Assembly (NCBI GenBank): GCA_039812685.1
Contig: JBDIBB010000193.1
Span: forward strand, 1 to 6,718
Length of the DNA stretch: 6,718 nucleotides
Source of the DNA: JBDIBB01 sp039812685
Lineage (GTDB): Bacteria > Acidobacteriota > Vicinamibacteria > Vicinamibacterales > JAFNAJ01
Direction of reading: 5' to 3'
Part shown: piece by piece, positions 1 through 6,532 of the stretch
Layout of the letters: each line of letters opens with the position of its first letter
How positions within the stretch are numbered: the first letter of the stretch is position 1
Notes under the pieces: model-generated
What the model was told of the DNA's origin: nothing
Seen by the model: only the letters and a program-made list of their open reading frames with translations
The model's database searches: none
Translations under genes and position numbers: made by a program

Positions 1-926
1 TAGACGCCGACGATGTCGGTGAGTTCCTTCACGGCCGCCGCCGACTTCTCGAGCGCGGCCTTCTCCTCGGGCGTCAACGCGATCTCGATGATCTGCTCCA
101 CGCCCTTCTTCCCGAGCTTCACCGGCACGCCGACGAACAGGCCGTCGATGCCGTATTCGCCCTGCAGGAACACGGAGCACGGCAGGATCTTCTTCTTGTC
201 CTTCAGGATGGCCTCCACCATCTCCACGGCGGAGGACGCCGGCGCGTAGTACGCGCTGCCGGTCTTCAGCAGCTTCACGATTTCGGCGCCGCCGCTGGCC
301 GTGCGGGCGCAGATGGCGTCGATGCGCTCCCTGGGCAGCAGTTCGGTGATGGGGATGCCGGCCACCGTCGAGTAGCGCGGCAGCGGCACCATGGTGTCGC
401 CGTGGCCGCCGAGCACGAAGGCGTGCGTGTTCTCCACCGAGACGTCGAGTTCCTGGGCGATGAAGGCGCGCATGCGGGCGCTGTCGAGCACGCCGGCCAT
501 GCCGATGACACGCTCGCGCGGGAAGCCGCTCACGCGGTAGATGGCCTGGGCCATGGCGTCCAGCGGGTTGGTGACGGCGACGATGACGCAATCGGGCGAG
601 TACTTCACCACCTGCTCGGTCACCTGCCTGACGATGCCGAAGTTCGTGTTGAGCAGATCATCGCGGCTCATGCCCGGCTTGCGGGCGATGCCGGCAGTGA
701 TGACGACGATGTCGGAGCCGGCGGTGGCAGCGTAGTCGTTGGTGCCGGTCACGCGGGCGTCCGACTTCTCGACGGCGTTGGCCTGGAGGATGTCGAGCCC
801 CTTGCCCTGCGGCACGCCGTCGAGGATGTCGACGAGCACGACATCGGCCAGTTCCTTGTCGGCAATGCTGCGCGCCGCCGTGGCGCCGACGTTGCCCGAT
901 CCGACAACGGTGACTCTGCGGTTCAT
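1..926 (-). CDS. mdh: Malate dehydrogenase, LDH-like type (3' end at window edge)
   Basis: NAD-dependent cytoplasmic enzyme that interconverts malate and oxaloacetate in the TCA cycle. Read from the ATG at 926 there are 308 codons, then 'TA' at the window edge. The family is about 310 residues long, so the stop is probably TAA or TAG with one base missing. The N-terminus shows the Rossmann motif GSGNVGAT (Gly9, Gly11, Gly14) and Asp33 after the second strand, as expected for NAD binding. The active-site loop ARKPGMSR carries Arg82 and Arg88; arginine at the first position marks malate rather than lactate specificity. TNP (Asn120), the LDSAR segment (Asp148, Arg151) and the catalytic GGHGD (His175) are all present. 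The start is well fixed: a GGAAGGA ribosome site lies 7 bases upstream. It is the second gene after icd, with a 66-base gap holding no visible promoter, so cotranscription is likely. Confidence 0.96.
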   Translation of the reverse strand, partial: MNRRVTVVGSGNVGATAARSIADKELADVVLVDILDGVPQGKGLDILQANAVEKSDARVTGTNDYAATAGSDIVVITAGIARKPGMSRDDLLNTNFGIVRQVTEQVVKYSPDCVIVAVTNPLDAMAQAIYRVSGFPRERVIGMAGVLDSARMRAFIAQELDVSVENTHAFVLGGHGDTMVPLPRYSTVAGIPITELLPRERIDAICARTASGGAEIVKLLKTGSAYYAPASSAVEMVEAILKDKKKILPCSVFLQGEYGIDGLFVGVPVKLGKKGVEQIIEIALTPEEKAALEKSAAAVKELTDIVGV

Positions 927-933
927 GATGGCG

Positions 934-940
934 TCCTTCC
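934..940 (-). promoter_or_regulatory. Shine-Dalgarno site of mdh
   Basis: On the minus strand this reads GGAAGGA, 7 bases before the mdh ATG at 926. It is the clearest ribosome binding site in the window and fixes the mdh start. It contrasts with the neighbouring genes, several of which have almost no leader. Confidence 0.8.
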
Positions 941-992
941 GTGGGAGAACGCGACGCGGCGGACCGGTCGAGATCCCGGCCCGCCGCCGCCG

Positions 993-2228
<1,236 letters not shown>

Positions 2229-2318
2229 AGGAGCAGTCCCAGGATAGGGGCGCGGACGACGTCCCGCGATCGTCGCGGGTTCTTTAGGGCACGTCCCCAC
2301 GCGCCCTCACGAGATCTT

Positions 2319-2331
2319 CACAGAATCTGTG
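2319..2331. repeat. 13-base perfect palindrome in the icd leader
   Basis: CACAGA-A-TCTGTG is a perfect inverted repeat with 6-base arms and a 1-base centre. Its right arm overlaps the first TTTTCCACA copy by four bases. The size and symmetry suit an operator for a dimeric regulator. With so short a centre it would not form a stable RNA hairpin. No regulator can be named. Confidence 0.4.
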
Positions 2332-2348
2332 GAAAACCTTGTGGAAAA
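2328..2348 (-). repeat. Tandem pair of DnaA-box-like 9-mers
   Basis: The 9-mer TTTTCCACA occurs twice on the minus strand, at 2328-2336 and 2340-2348, in the same orientation and 12 bases apart start to start (about one helical turn). It differs by one base from the classical DnaA box TTATCCACA. There is no dnaA, dnaN or other origin-linked gene in the window and no AT-rich unwinding element, so an origin is not claimed. A DnaA-responsive or other regulator site in the icd leader is a possibility. Seen: the repeat. Inferred: any protein binding. Confidence 0.45.
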
Positions 2349-2351
2349 GGC

Positions 2352-2423
2352 GGTGCGCCGCGCGAATTCGACGTGCATGGCCCGCGTCGCGCAGCGGTTT
2401 GCACCAACGTGGTGCGCCGCGCG
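2352..2423. repeat. 13-base direct repeat flanking the hairpin
   Basis: GGTGCGCCGCGCG is present at 2352-2364 and again at 2411-2423, 59 bases apart. The second copy begins inside the right arm of the hairpin at 2401-2415. The repeat is low in complexity and GC-rich, so chance or a small local duplication are both possible. Confidence 0.35.
2401..2415. repeat. Small hairpin in the icd leader
   Basis: GCACCA-ACG-TGGTGC is a perfect 6-base stem with a 3-base loop, about 20-34 bases downstream of the predicted minus-strand transcription start. It would fold in the RNA near the 5' end of the icd transcript, where it might stabilise the leader or act as an operator in DNA. It has no T tract, so it is not an intrinsic terminator. 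Confidence 0.35.
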
Positions 2424-2441
2424 GCCGCCCGGGCGCCGCTC

Positions 2442-2447
2442 ATTATA
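2442..2447 (-). promoter_or_regulatory. Candidate -10 element of the icd-mdh promoter
   Basis: The minus strand reads TATAAT, a perfect sigma-70-type -10 hexamer, in otherwise very GC-rich DNA. A start of transcription near 2435 would give icd a leader of about 207 bases. At a 17-base spacing the -35 position reads CGGATC, a poor match, so activator dependence or a different -35 preference is possible. The plus strand shows only TATACT and no plus-strand gene begins nearby, so the minus assignment is favoured. Confidence 0.5.
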
Positions 2448-2476
2448 CTTGCACCCTCGCCCACGATCCGGGATGC

Positions 2477-2488
2477 GGCCGATCGGCC
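2477..2488 (-). terminator. GC-rich palindrome after the GspC/PilP-like gene
   Basis: GGCCGATCGGCC is a 12-base palindrome 9 bases beyond the stop codon of the minus-strand gene ending at 2497. A second pair, CCGGG (2468-2472) with CCCGG (2487-2491), could form a competing stem. There is no T tract on the minus strand, so this is at best a weak or Rho-assisted terminator. Its position just before the icd promoter is the main argument. Confidence 0.25.
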
Positions 2489-2496
2489 CGGCAGCC

Positions 2497-3045
2497 TCAG
2501 CGCGGCAGCGCCAGGCGCACCAGCAGATCGGTGGCCGTCTCGCGGAGTTCGACGGCATCGGCGCCAACGGCCACGACGGCGAAGCGGCCGAGCACCTGGT
2601 CTCCCGTCGTGACGATGTAGACGTCGCTCTGACCGGAGAGGATGGCGGTGCGCTGCACCGTCTCGCCGGCGTGGCGCTCCGCGATGCCGATCAGGCGCAG
2701 CGCCAGCGGTGATCCGATCGGCGCGCCATCGGCGGGCAGCGCCTCGACCGGCGGCGGCAGGTGGCGGAGGCGGCGTGCCGGCGTGGGGGCCGCGATCGGC
2801 GCGAACGCGAACGGATCGCGTCCCCGGCGGCTCGGCCTCGGCGCCTCGGCCAGACGTTGTCCCAGACGATCGGTCTCGCGCGCGACCTCGCCCGCGAGTT
2901 CGACCGCGCGATCGGGGGGCGAGGCCACGGCTGGCGTCGCGGGCCGAGGCGGCGCCGTGCCGGGCGTCGGGGAGGCCGGCACCGACAGCCAGGAGACCAG
3001 CAGCGCCGAGGAGGTGAGCAGCAGGGCCAACCGGTCGCGGGTCAC
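2497..3045 (-). CDS. Membrane-anchored protein with GspC/PilP-like C-terminal domain
   Basis: 182 residues from a GTG start to TGA. Residues 6-22 form a hydrophobic segment, either a membrane anchor or a signal peptide. A Pro/Ala-rich stretch follows (23-44), then a charged helix that may form a short coiled coil (45-68), then an RDPFAF motif at 76-81. The C-terminal part (about 116-182) has the rhythm of the small beta domain of GspC (type II secretion) and PilP (type IV pilus): LRLIGIAER, a hydrophobic strand, a Tyr-Ile-Val strand, TGDQVL at 147-152, VVAVGADAVEL and a final LRLALP. Those proteins link the inner-membrane assembly to the outer-membrane secretin, so a periplasmic role in a pilus or secretion machine is inferred from fold-like pattern only. 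No pil or gsp partners are in the window. It is divergent from kdsB. Start: GTG at 3045, three bases from the predicted transcription start and with no ribosome site. Confidence 0.7.
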   Translation of the reverse strand: MTRDRLALLLTSSALLVSWLSVPASPTPGTAPPRPATPAVASPPDRAVELAGEVARETDRLGQRLAEAPRPSRRGRDPFAFAPIAAPTPARRLRHLPPPVEALPADGAPIGSPLALRLIGIAERHAGETVQRTAILSGQSDVYIVTTGDQVLGRFAVVAVGADAVELRETATDLLVRLALPR

Positions 3046-3062
3046 GACGCCAGCATGGTAGC
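3046..3062 (-). promoter_or_regulatory. Start-proximal promoter of the GspC/PilP-like gene
   Basis: On the minus strand GCTACCATGCTG (3062-3051) contains the -10-like TACCAT (3060-3055). Its end is 10 bases from the GTG at 3045, which would place the transcription start about 3 bases before the start codon. There is no Shine-Dalgarno sequence in this space. No convincing -35 is seen. It is an exact mirror copy of the kdsB -10 region. Confidence 0.45.
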
Positions 3063-3119
3063 CGAAATCGGCCGGCCGGGATCCCGGCGACCGGGCGATC
3101 CCGCTGTGCTACCATGCTG
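3051..3119. repeat. 12-base inverted repeat between divergent genes
   Basis: CAGCATGGTAGC (3051-3062) and GCTACCATGCTG (3108-3119) are perfect reverse complements separated by 45 bases. Each arm holds one outward-facing -10-like TACCAT, so the repeat either reflects shared promoter sequence or is an operator pair controlling both genes. Confidence 0.6.
3076..3087. repeat. 12-base palindrome in the divergent promoter region
   Basis: CCGGGATCCCGG is a perfect palindrome lying almost midway between the two divergent -10-like elements, where the -35 regions of both promoters would fall. It could be an operator. In DNA this GC-rich, chance palindromes of G and C are common, so weight is low. Confidence 0.35.
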
Positions 3120-3120
3120 C
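3087..3120 (+). promoter_or_regulatory. Promoter of the kdsB-pyrG operon, leaderless
   Basis: TACCAT at 3110-3115, preceded by TG one base earlier (an extended -10, TGCTACCAT). Seventeen bases upstream is GCGACC (3087-3092), matching the central GAC of TTGACA. The end of the -10 is only 6 bases before the kdsB GTG at 3121, so transcription should begin at or within a base of the start codon, giving a leaderless mRNA. No ribosome site is present. Confidence 0.5.
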
Positions 3121-3906
3121 GTGCCTCCCGACACGCTGCCGCCTGTCGGCCGCGCGATTGCGTCTCCGCGAACCGTCGTCGTCATCCCCGCGCGTTACCG
3201 TTCGACCCGTTTCCCTGGCAAGCCGCTGGCCGAACTGGCGGGCCGCCCGATGATCGCGCACGTCGTCGAGCGCGCGCGGGCGACGCCCGGCGTGTCGCAG
3301 GTGCTCGTGGCGACCGACGACGCGCGCATCGCCGCGGCGGTGCGGGCGCACGGCGGCGATGCGGTGATGACGCGCGAGGACCACGCGAGCGGCACCGACC
3401 GGCTGGCGGAGGTGGCGGCCTCGCTCGACTGCGACCTCGTCGTGAACGTGCAGGGCGACGAGCCGCTGATCGCCCCATCGATGATCGCCACGGCGATCGC
3501 GGCGTGCGCGGCCGACGCGTCGCTGCCGATCGCGACGTTGCGGCGGGCGATTGCGAGCCTGGACGACTACCTCAGCCCCCATGTGGTGAAAGTGGTCGTC
3601 GGCGCCCGCGATCGTGCGCTGTATTTCTCGCGCGCGCCGATTCCCTGCGCCCGCGACGGCGCGGCGACGGGGGTGCCGGCCGCCGCGTGGCAGCACGTCG
3701 GCCTGTACGTCTACCGGCGGGACGCGCTGCTGCGGCTCGCCTCGCTGCCGCCGTCGCCGCTCGAGCGGGTGGAGGCGCTGGAGCAGCTGCGCGCGCTCGA
3801 GCACGGGTTCTCGATTCGCGCCGTGGAGACGCACGAGGACTCGATCGGGGTCGACACCCCCGACGATCTCGAGCGGGCCCGCGCCAGACTCGCCCTGACA
3901 CGATGA
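3121..3906 (+). CDS. kdsB: 3-deoxy-manno-octulosonate cytidylyltransferase (CMP-Kdo synthetase)
   Basis: Transfers CMP from CTP to Kdo, producing CMP-Kdo, the donor for the lipopolysaccharide inner core; a cytoplasmic enzyme. It has 261 residues (E. coli 248). The nucleotide-binding signature IPARYRSTRFPGKPL is at residues 22-36, followed by a VATDD segment, MTREDHASGTDRLAE, and VQGDEP at 110-115 with the metal-binding Asp113. Further on are ALYFSRAPIP, a HVGLYVYRR segment, SPLERVEALEQLR and the closing GVDTPDDLE with the second metal Asp245. All key family elements are intact. The GTG at 3121 is the only sensible start: it leaves 17 extra residues before the first beta strand, no later ATG or GTG lies before the signature, and a -10 sits directly upstream. 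First gene of the Kdo operon; its TGA overlaps the pyrG ATG (ATGA), which suggests translational coupling to the gene that makes its CTP. Confidence 0.96.
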   Translation: MPPDTLPPVGRAIASPRTVVVIPARYRSTRFPGKPLAELAGRPMIAHVVERARATPGVSQVLVATDDARIAAAVRAHGGDAVMTREDHASGTDRLAEVAASLDCDLVVNVQGDEPLIAPSMIATAIAACAADASLPIATLRRAIASLDDYLSPHVVKVVVGARDRALYFSRAPIPCARDGAATGVPAAAWQHVGLYVYRRDALLRLASLPPSPLERVEALEQLRALEHGFSIRAVETHEDSIGVDTPDDLERARARLALTR

Positions 3907-5573
3907 CACCGGACATGTCCAGCCCCGCCCCGCGCCCCATCAAGTACATCTTCGTCACCGGCGGCGTCGTCTCGTCGCTCGGCAAGGGCCTCGCCGCGGC
4001 GTCGATCGGCGCGCTGCTCGAGGGTCACGGCTATCGCGTCGCGATGCAGAAGTTCGATCCCTACATCAACGTGGATCCCGGGACGATGAGTCCGTACCAG
4101 CACGGCGAGGTCTACGTCACCGACGACGGCGCGGAGACCGACCTCGACCTGGGGCACTACGAGCGCTTCACGAACTCGCCGGTGACGCAGAATCACGCGT
4201 GGACCACCGGCCGGATCTACCTGTCGGTGATTCAGCGCGAGCGGCGCGGCGACTACCTCGGCGCCACCGTGCAGGTGATTCCGCACATCACCAACGCCAT
4301 CAAGGAGAGCATCCGCGCCGTCGCCGAGAACGTCGACGTGGTGATCGTCGAGATCGGCGGGACGGTGGGCGACATCGAGAGCCTGCCGTTTCTCGAGGCG
4401 ATCCGGCAGTTCCGCCAGGACGTCGGCCGCGAGAACGCGCTGTTCGTGCACCTGACGCTGGTGCCCTTCATCGGCACCGCCGGCGAGCTCAAGACCAAGC
4501 CGACCCAGCACAGCGTGCGCGATCTGCGATCCATCGGCATCCAGCCCGACATGCTGCTCTGCCGGACCGACCGGCTGCTGCCGCCCGAGATCAAGCGCAA
4601 GATCGCGTTGTTCTGCGACGTGGACGAGCACGCGGTGATCACGGCCCGCGACGTGCCGACGATCTACGAGGTGCCGATGGCGCTGGCCGCCGAGGGCGTC
4701 GACGGGATCGTGCTCAAGCAGCTGCACCTGCCCGTCACCGAGCGCCGCATGGCCGACTGGCAGGATCTGGTCGACCGCATCAAGCACCCCGACGATGAAG
4801 TGAGCATCCATGTCGTCGGCAAGTACGTCGGGCTCGAGGACTCCTACAAGAGCCTGAACGAGGCGCTCGCCCATGCCGGCGCGCGCCACCGGCTGAAGGT
4901 GCGCGTGGACTGGGTCGAGGCCGAGGCGCTCGAGCACCCCGAGGGCATCCGGCTGATCGAGAACGCCGACGGCGTGCTGGTGCCGGGCGGCTTCGGCGAT
5001 CGCGGCACGCGCGGCATGATGCGCGCCGCGCAGTTCTCGCGCGAGCAGTCGGTGCCGTTCTTCGGCATCTGTTACGGCTTCCAGTGGGCGACGGTCGAGT
5101 TCGCCCGCAACGTGTGCGGCCTGGCCGACGCCGATTCCACCGAGTGCGCCCCCGAGACGCCCACCAAGGTGATCTTCAAGCTGCGCGACCTGCTCGGCGT
5201 CGACGACCTCGGGGGGACCATGCGGCTGGGATCCTACGCCTGCCGCCTGAAGCCCGGATCGCTCTCGCACCGGCTCTACGGCGCCGACGTCGTGCACGAG
5301 CGGCACCGCCACCGGTACGAGTTCAACACGCTCTACGAGCCGACGCTGACCGAGCACGGCCTGGAGGTGGTCGGCCGCTCGCTCGACGGCAGGTTCGTGG
5401 AGATGATCGAGCTGTCGGCGCACCCCCACTTCATCGCCGTCCAGTTCCACCCCGAGTTCAAGTCCAAGCCGCTCAAGCCGCACCCGCTGTTCGTCGGCTT
5501 CGTCGCGGCAGCGCACGAACGCCGGCTGGCACGCGCGGCCCGGGCCGCGGCCGGCTCGAGCATCGCGGGGTGA
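3903..5573 (+). CDS. pyrG: CTP synthase (glutamine hydrolysing)
   Basis: Makes CTP from UTP, ATP and glutamine, the last step of pyrimidine nucleotide synthesis; a cytoplasmic tetramer in this family. 556 residues (E. coli 545). The N-terminal amidoligase domain (about 13-280) has FVTGGVVSSLGKG with Lys28, DPYINVDPGTMSP, the HGEVYVTDDGAETDLDLGHYERF stretch in segments, and VEIGGTVGDIES with the metal ligand Glu150. The glutaminase domain (about 305-545) has VPGGFGDRG, the nucleophile Cys390, and FHPEF with His516 and Glu518, completing the triad. The nucleophile motif reads GICYGFQ where most family members have GICLGMQ. The start at 3903 overlaps the kdsB stop by four bases; an in-frame ATG at 3915 is a possible alternative since neither has a clear ribosome site and residues 1-12 are not conserved. 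CTP made here feeds KdsB directly, and kdsB-pyrG linkage is known in other Gram-negative bacteria. Confidence 0.97.
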   Translation: MTPDMSSPAPRPIKYIFVTGGVVSSLGKGLAAASIGALLEGHGYRVAMQKFDPYINVDPGTMSPYQHGEVYVTDDGAETDLDLGHYERFTNSPVTQNHAWTTGRIYLSVIQRERRGDYLGATVQVIPHITNAIKESIRAVAENVDVVIVEIGGTVGDIESLPFLEAIRQFRQDVGRENALFVHLTLVPFIGTAGELKTKPTQHSVRDLRSIGIQPDMLLCRTDRLLPPEIKRKIALFCDVDEHAVITARDVPTIYEVPMALAAEGVDGIVLKQLHLPVTERRMADWQDLVDRIKHPDDEVSIHVVGKYVGLEDSYKSLNEALAHAGARHRLKVRVDWVEAEALEHPEGIRLIENADGVLVPGGFGDRGTRGMMRAAQFSREQSVPFFGICYGFQWATVEFARNVCGLADADSTECAPETPTKVIFKLRDLLGVDDLGGTMRLGSYACRLKPGSLSHRLYGADVVHERHRHRYEFNTLYEPTLTEHGLEVVGRSLDGRFVEMIELSAHPHFIAVQFHPEFKSKPLKPHPLFVGFVAAAHERRLARAARAAAGSSIAG

Positions 5574-5605
5574 GGCGAGGCCGGACAGCGCCCTGCGGGA
5601 CGGCG

Positions 5606-5622
5606 CCGCCGCCTCGCGGCGG
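5606..5622. repeat. Stem-loop between pyrG and kdsA
   Basis: CCGCCGC-CTC-GCGGCGG forms a perfect 7-base all-GC stem with a 3-base loop, 32 bases after the pyrG stop in the 103-base gap before kdsA. No T tract follows, so it is not a standard intrinsic terminator. It may cause pausing, protect the kdsB-pyrG mRNA end or do nothing. A shorter CGGG-CT-CCCG repeat follows at 5629-5638. Confidence 0.35.
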
Positions 5623-5647
5623 GGACCACGGGCTCCCGAGCACGGCG

Positions 5648-5685
5648 TTCGAGCCCCTGCCGAGAGCCGGTTTAGAATGACTGGC
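5648..5685 (+). promoter_or_regulatory. Candidate internal promoter of kdsA
   Basis: TAGAAT at 5673-5678 matches five of six bases of TATAAT and stands out in GC-rich DNA. TCGAGC (5649-5654), 18 bases upstream, is a weak -35. Transcription would begin near 5685. The element overlaps the first ATG (5677-5679), so transcripts from it cannot use that codon, and the in-frame GTG at 5686 would be the start. With the 103-base gap after pyrG, this suggests kdsA-kdsD can be transcribed apart from kdsB-pyrG. Confidence 0.5.
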
Positions 5686-6519
5686 GTGCGCGACGTGCAG
5701 GTCGGTTCGGTCCGTTTCGGCGGCGGGGCGCCACTCGCCCTCGTCGCGGGCCCGTGTGTGATCGAGAGCGAGGCCCACGCGGTGGAGATGGCGCTGGCCA
5801 TCAAGGCCATCGCCGACGCGGCCGGGGTCCCGTGGGTGTTCAAGGCGTCGTTCGACAAGGCCAACCGGACCTCGATCGCGTCGTTCCGCGGCCCCGGCCT
5901 GGAGAAAGGCCTGCGAACGCTCGCCGAGGTGAAGCAGCGGGCACAGGTGCCGGTGCTCACCGACATCCACGAGGCGTGGCAGGCGCAATCGGCGGCCGCC
6001 GTCGTCGACGTGCTGCAGATTCCGGCGTTTCTCTGCCGTCAGACCGACCTGCTGGTGGCGGCCGCGCGCACCGGTCGTGCCGTCAACGTGAAGAAGGGCC
6101 AGTTCCTGGCCCCGGCCGACATGCGGCACGTCATCGCGAAGGTGCGCGAGGCGGGCAACGAACGGGTGATCGTCACCGAGCGCGGAACGAGCTTCGGCTA
6201 CCACAACCTCGTGGTGGACATGCGGGCGTTTCCGATGCTGCGCGGGCTGGGCGCGCCGGTCGTCTTCGACGTGACCCACTCGCTGCAGCTGCCGGGAGCG
6301 GGCAATGGCGTCACGACCGGTCAGGCGGAGTACATCGAACCGCTGGCGAGCGCCGGCGTGGCAGCCGGCGTCGACGGCGTGTTCCTCGAGGTCCACGAAC
6401 GGCCCGAGCAGGCGCGCAGCGACGCGCAGAACGCGCTGAGGCTCGACCTGCTGGCCCCGCTGCTGCGGAAGCTGACGAGCCTGCACGCGCTGGCGGCCGG
6501 CAGCGGGCCCACCGGCTGA
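5677..6519 (+). CDS. kdsA: 3-deoxy-8-phosphooctulonate synthase (Kdo-8-phosphate synthase), metal-dependent class
   Basis: Condenses phosphoenolpyruvate with D-arabinose-5-phosphate to give Kdo-8-phosphate, in the cytoplasm. 280 residues from the ATG at 5677. Landmarks are AGPCVIES (residues 24-31), VFKASFDKANRTS, SFRGPG, TDIHEAWQ, IPAFLCRQTDLL, VNVKKGQFLAP, TERGTSFGYHNLVVDMR, DVTHSLQLPG and LEVHERPEQARSDAQ. Cys27, His201, Glu238 and Asp249 line up with the four metal ligands of the Aquifex-type enzyme (Cys11, His185, Glu222, Asp233, a constant offset of 16). The E. coli type has Asn in place of this Cys and needs no metal, so this is the metal-dependent class. Start uncertain: the ATG at 5677 lies inside a -10-like TAGAAT, and an in-frame GTG at 5686 (277 residues) would fit a leaderless transcript. 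The ATG could be used on read-through mRNA from pyrG. Followed 13 bases later by kdsD. Confidence 0.96.
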   Translation: MTGVRDVQVGSVRFGGGAPLALVAGPCVIESEAHAVEMALAIKAIADAAGVPWVFKASFDKANRTSIASFRGPGLEKGLRTLAEVKQRAQVPVLTDIHEAWQAQSAAAVVDVLQIPAFLCRQTDLLVAAARTGRAVNVKKGQFLAPADMRHVIAKVREAGNERVIVTERGTSFGYHNLVVDMRAFPMLRGLGAPVVFDVTHSLQLPGAGNGVTTGQAEYIEPLASAGVAAGVDGVFLEVHERPEQARSDAQNALRLDLLAPLLRKLTSLHALAAGSGPTG

Positions 6520-6523
6520 GGGG
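6517..6523 (+). promoter_or_regulatory. Shine-Dalgarno site of kdsD overlapping the kdsA stop
   Basis: TGAGGGG combines the kdsA stop codon with a purine-rich ribosome site (AGGGG), 9 bases before the kdsD ATG at 6533. This arrangement favours re-initiation by ribosomes finishing kdsA and supports cotranslation of the two steps. Confidence 0.55.
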
Positions 6524-6532
6524 CCGCGTCCG

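Larger units (their letters stand above)
2229..2496. other. Structured intergenic region upstream of icd
   Basis: There are 268 bases between the icd start and the stop of the GspC/PilP-like gene. No reading frame here resembles a protein. The region carries a perfect minus-strand TATAAT, a pair of tandem 9-mers resembling DnaA boxes, a 13-base palindrome, a 6-base-stem hairpin, a 13-base direct repeat and a GC-rich palindrome next to the upstream gene's stop. Parts are clearly poorer in GC than the flanking genes, as expected for regulatory DNA. Transcription from the TATAAT would give icd a leader of about 207 bases, long compared with the other genes in this window. Confidence 0.6.

Noticed and set aside
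2229..2300. N-terminal extension of Icd from the GTG at 2300
   Set aside because: It would add 24 residues without counterpart in the family. The GAGGG before it is only 3 bases from the GTG, too close for a normal ribosome site. The ATG at 2228 gives numbering that matches E. coli.
2319..2350. Replication origin at the DnaA-box-like pair
   Set aside because: Only two boxes, no AT-rich unwinding element and no dnaA, dnaN, gidA or parAB nearby.
2318..3115. 265-codon minus-strand frame overlapping the GspC/PilP-like gene and its promoter
   Set aside because: The product is Arg/Ala/Gly-rich with no hydrophobic core or domain, whereas the frame 2497-3045 shows a membrane segment and beta-strand pattern.
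3711..5966. 751-codon open frame on the minus strand opposite pyrG and kdsA
   Set aside because: It is antisense to the conserved pyrG and spans an intergenic gap and part of kdsA. The composition is that of a GC-driven shadow frame.
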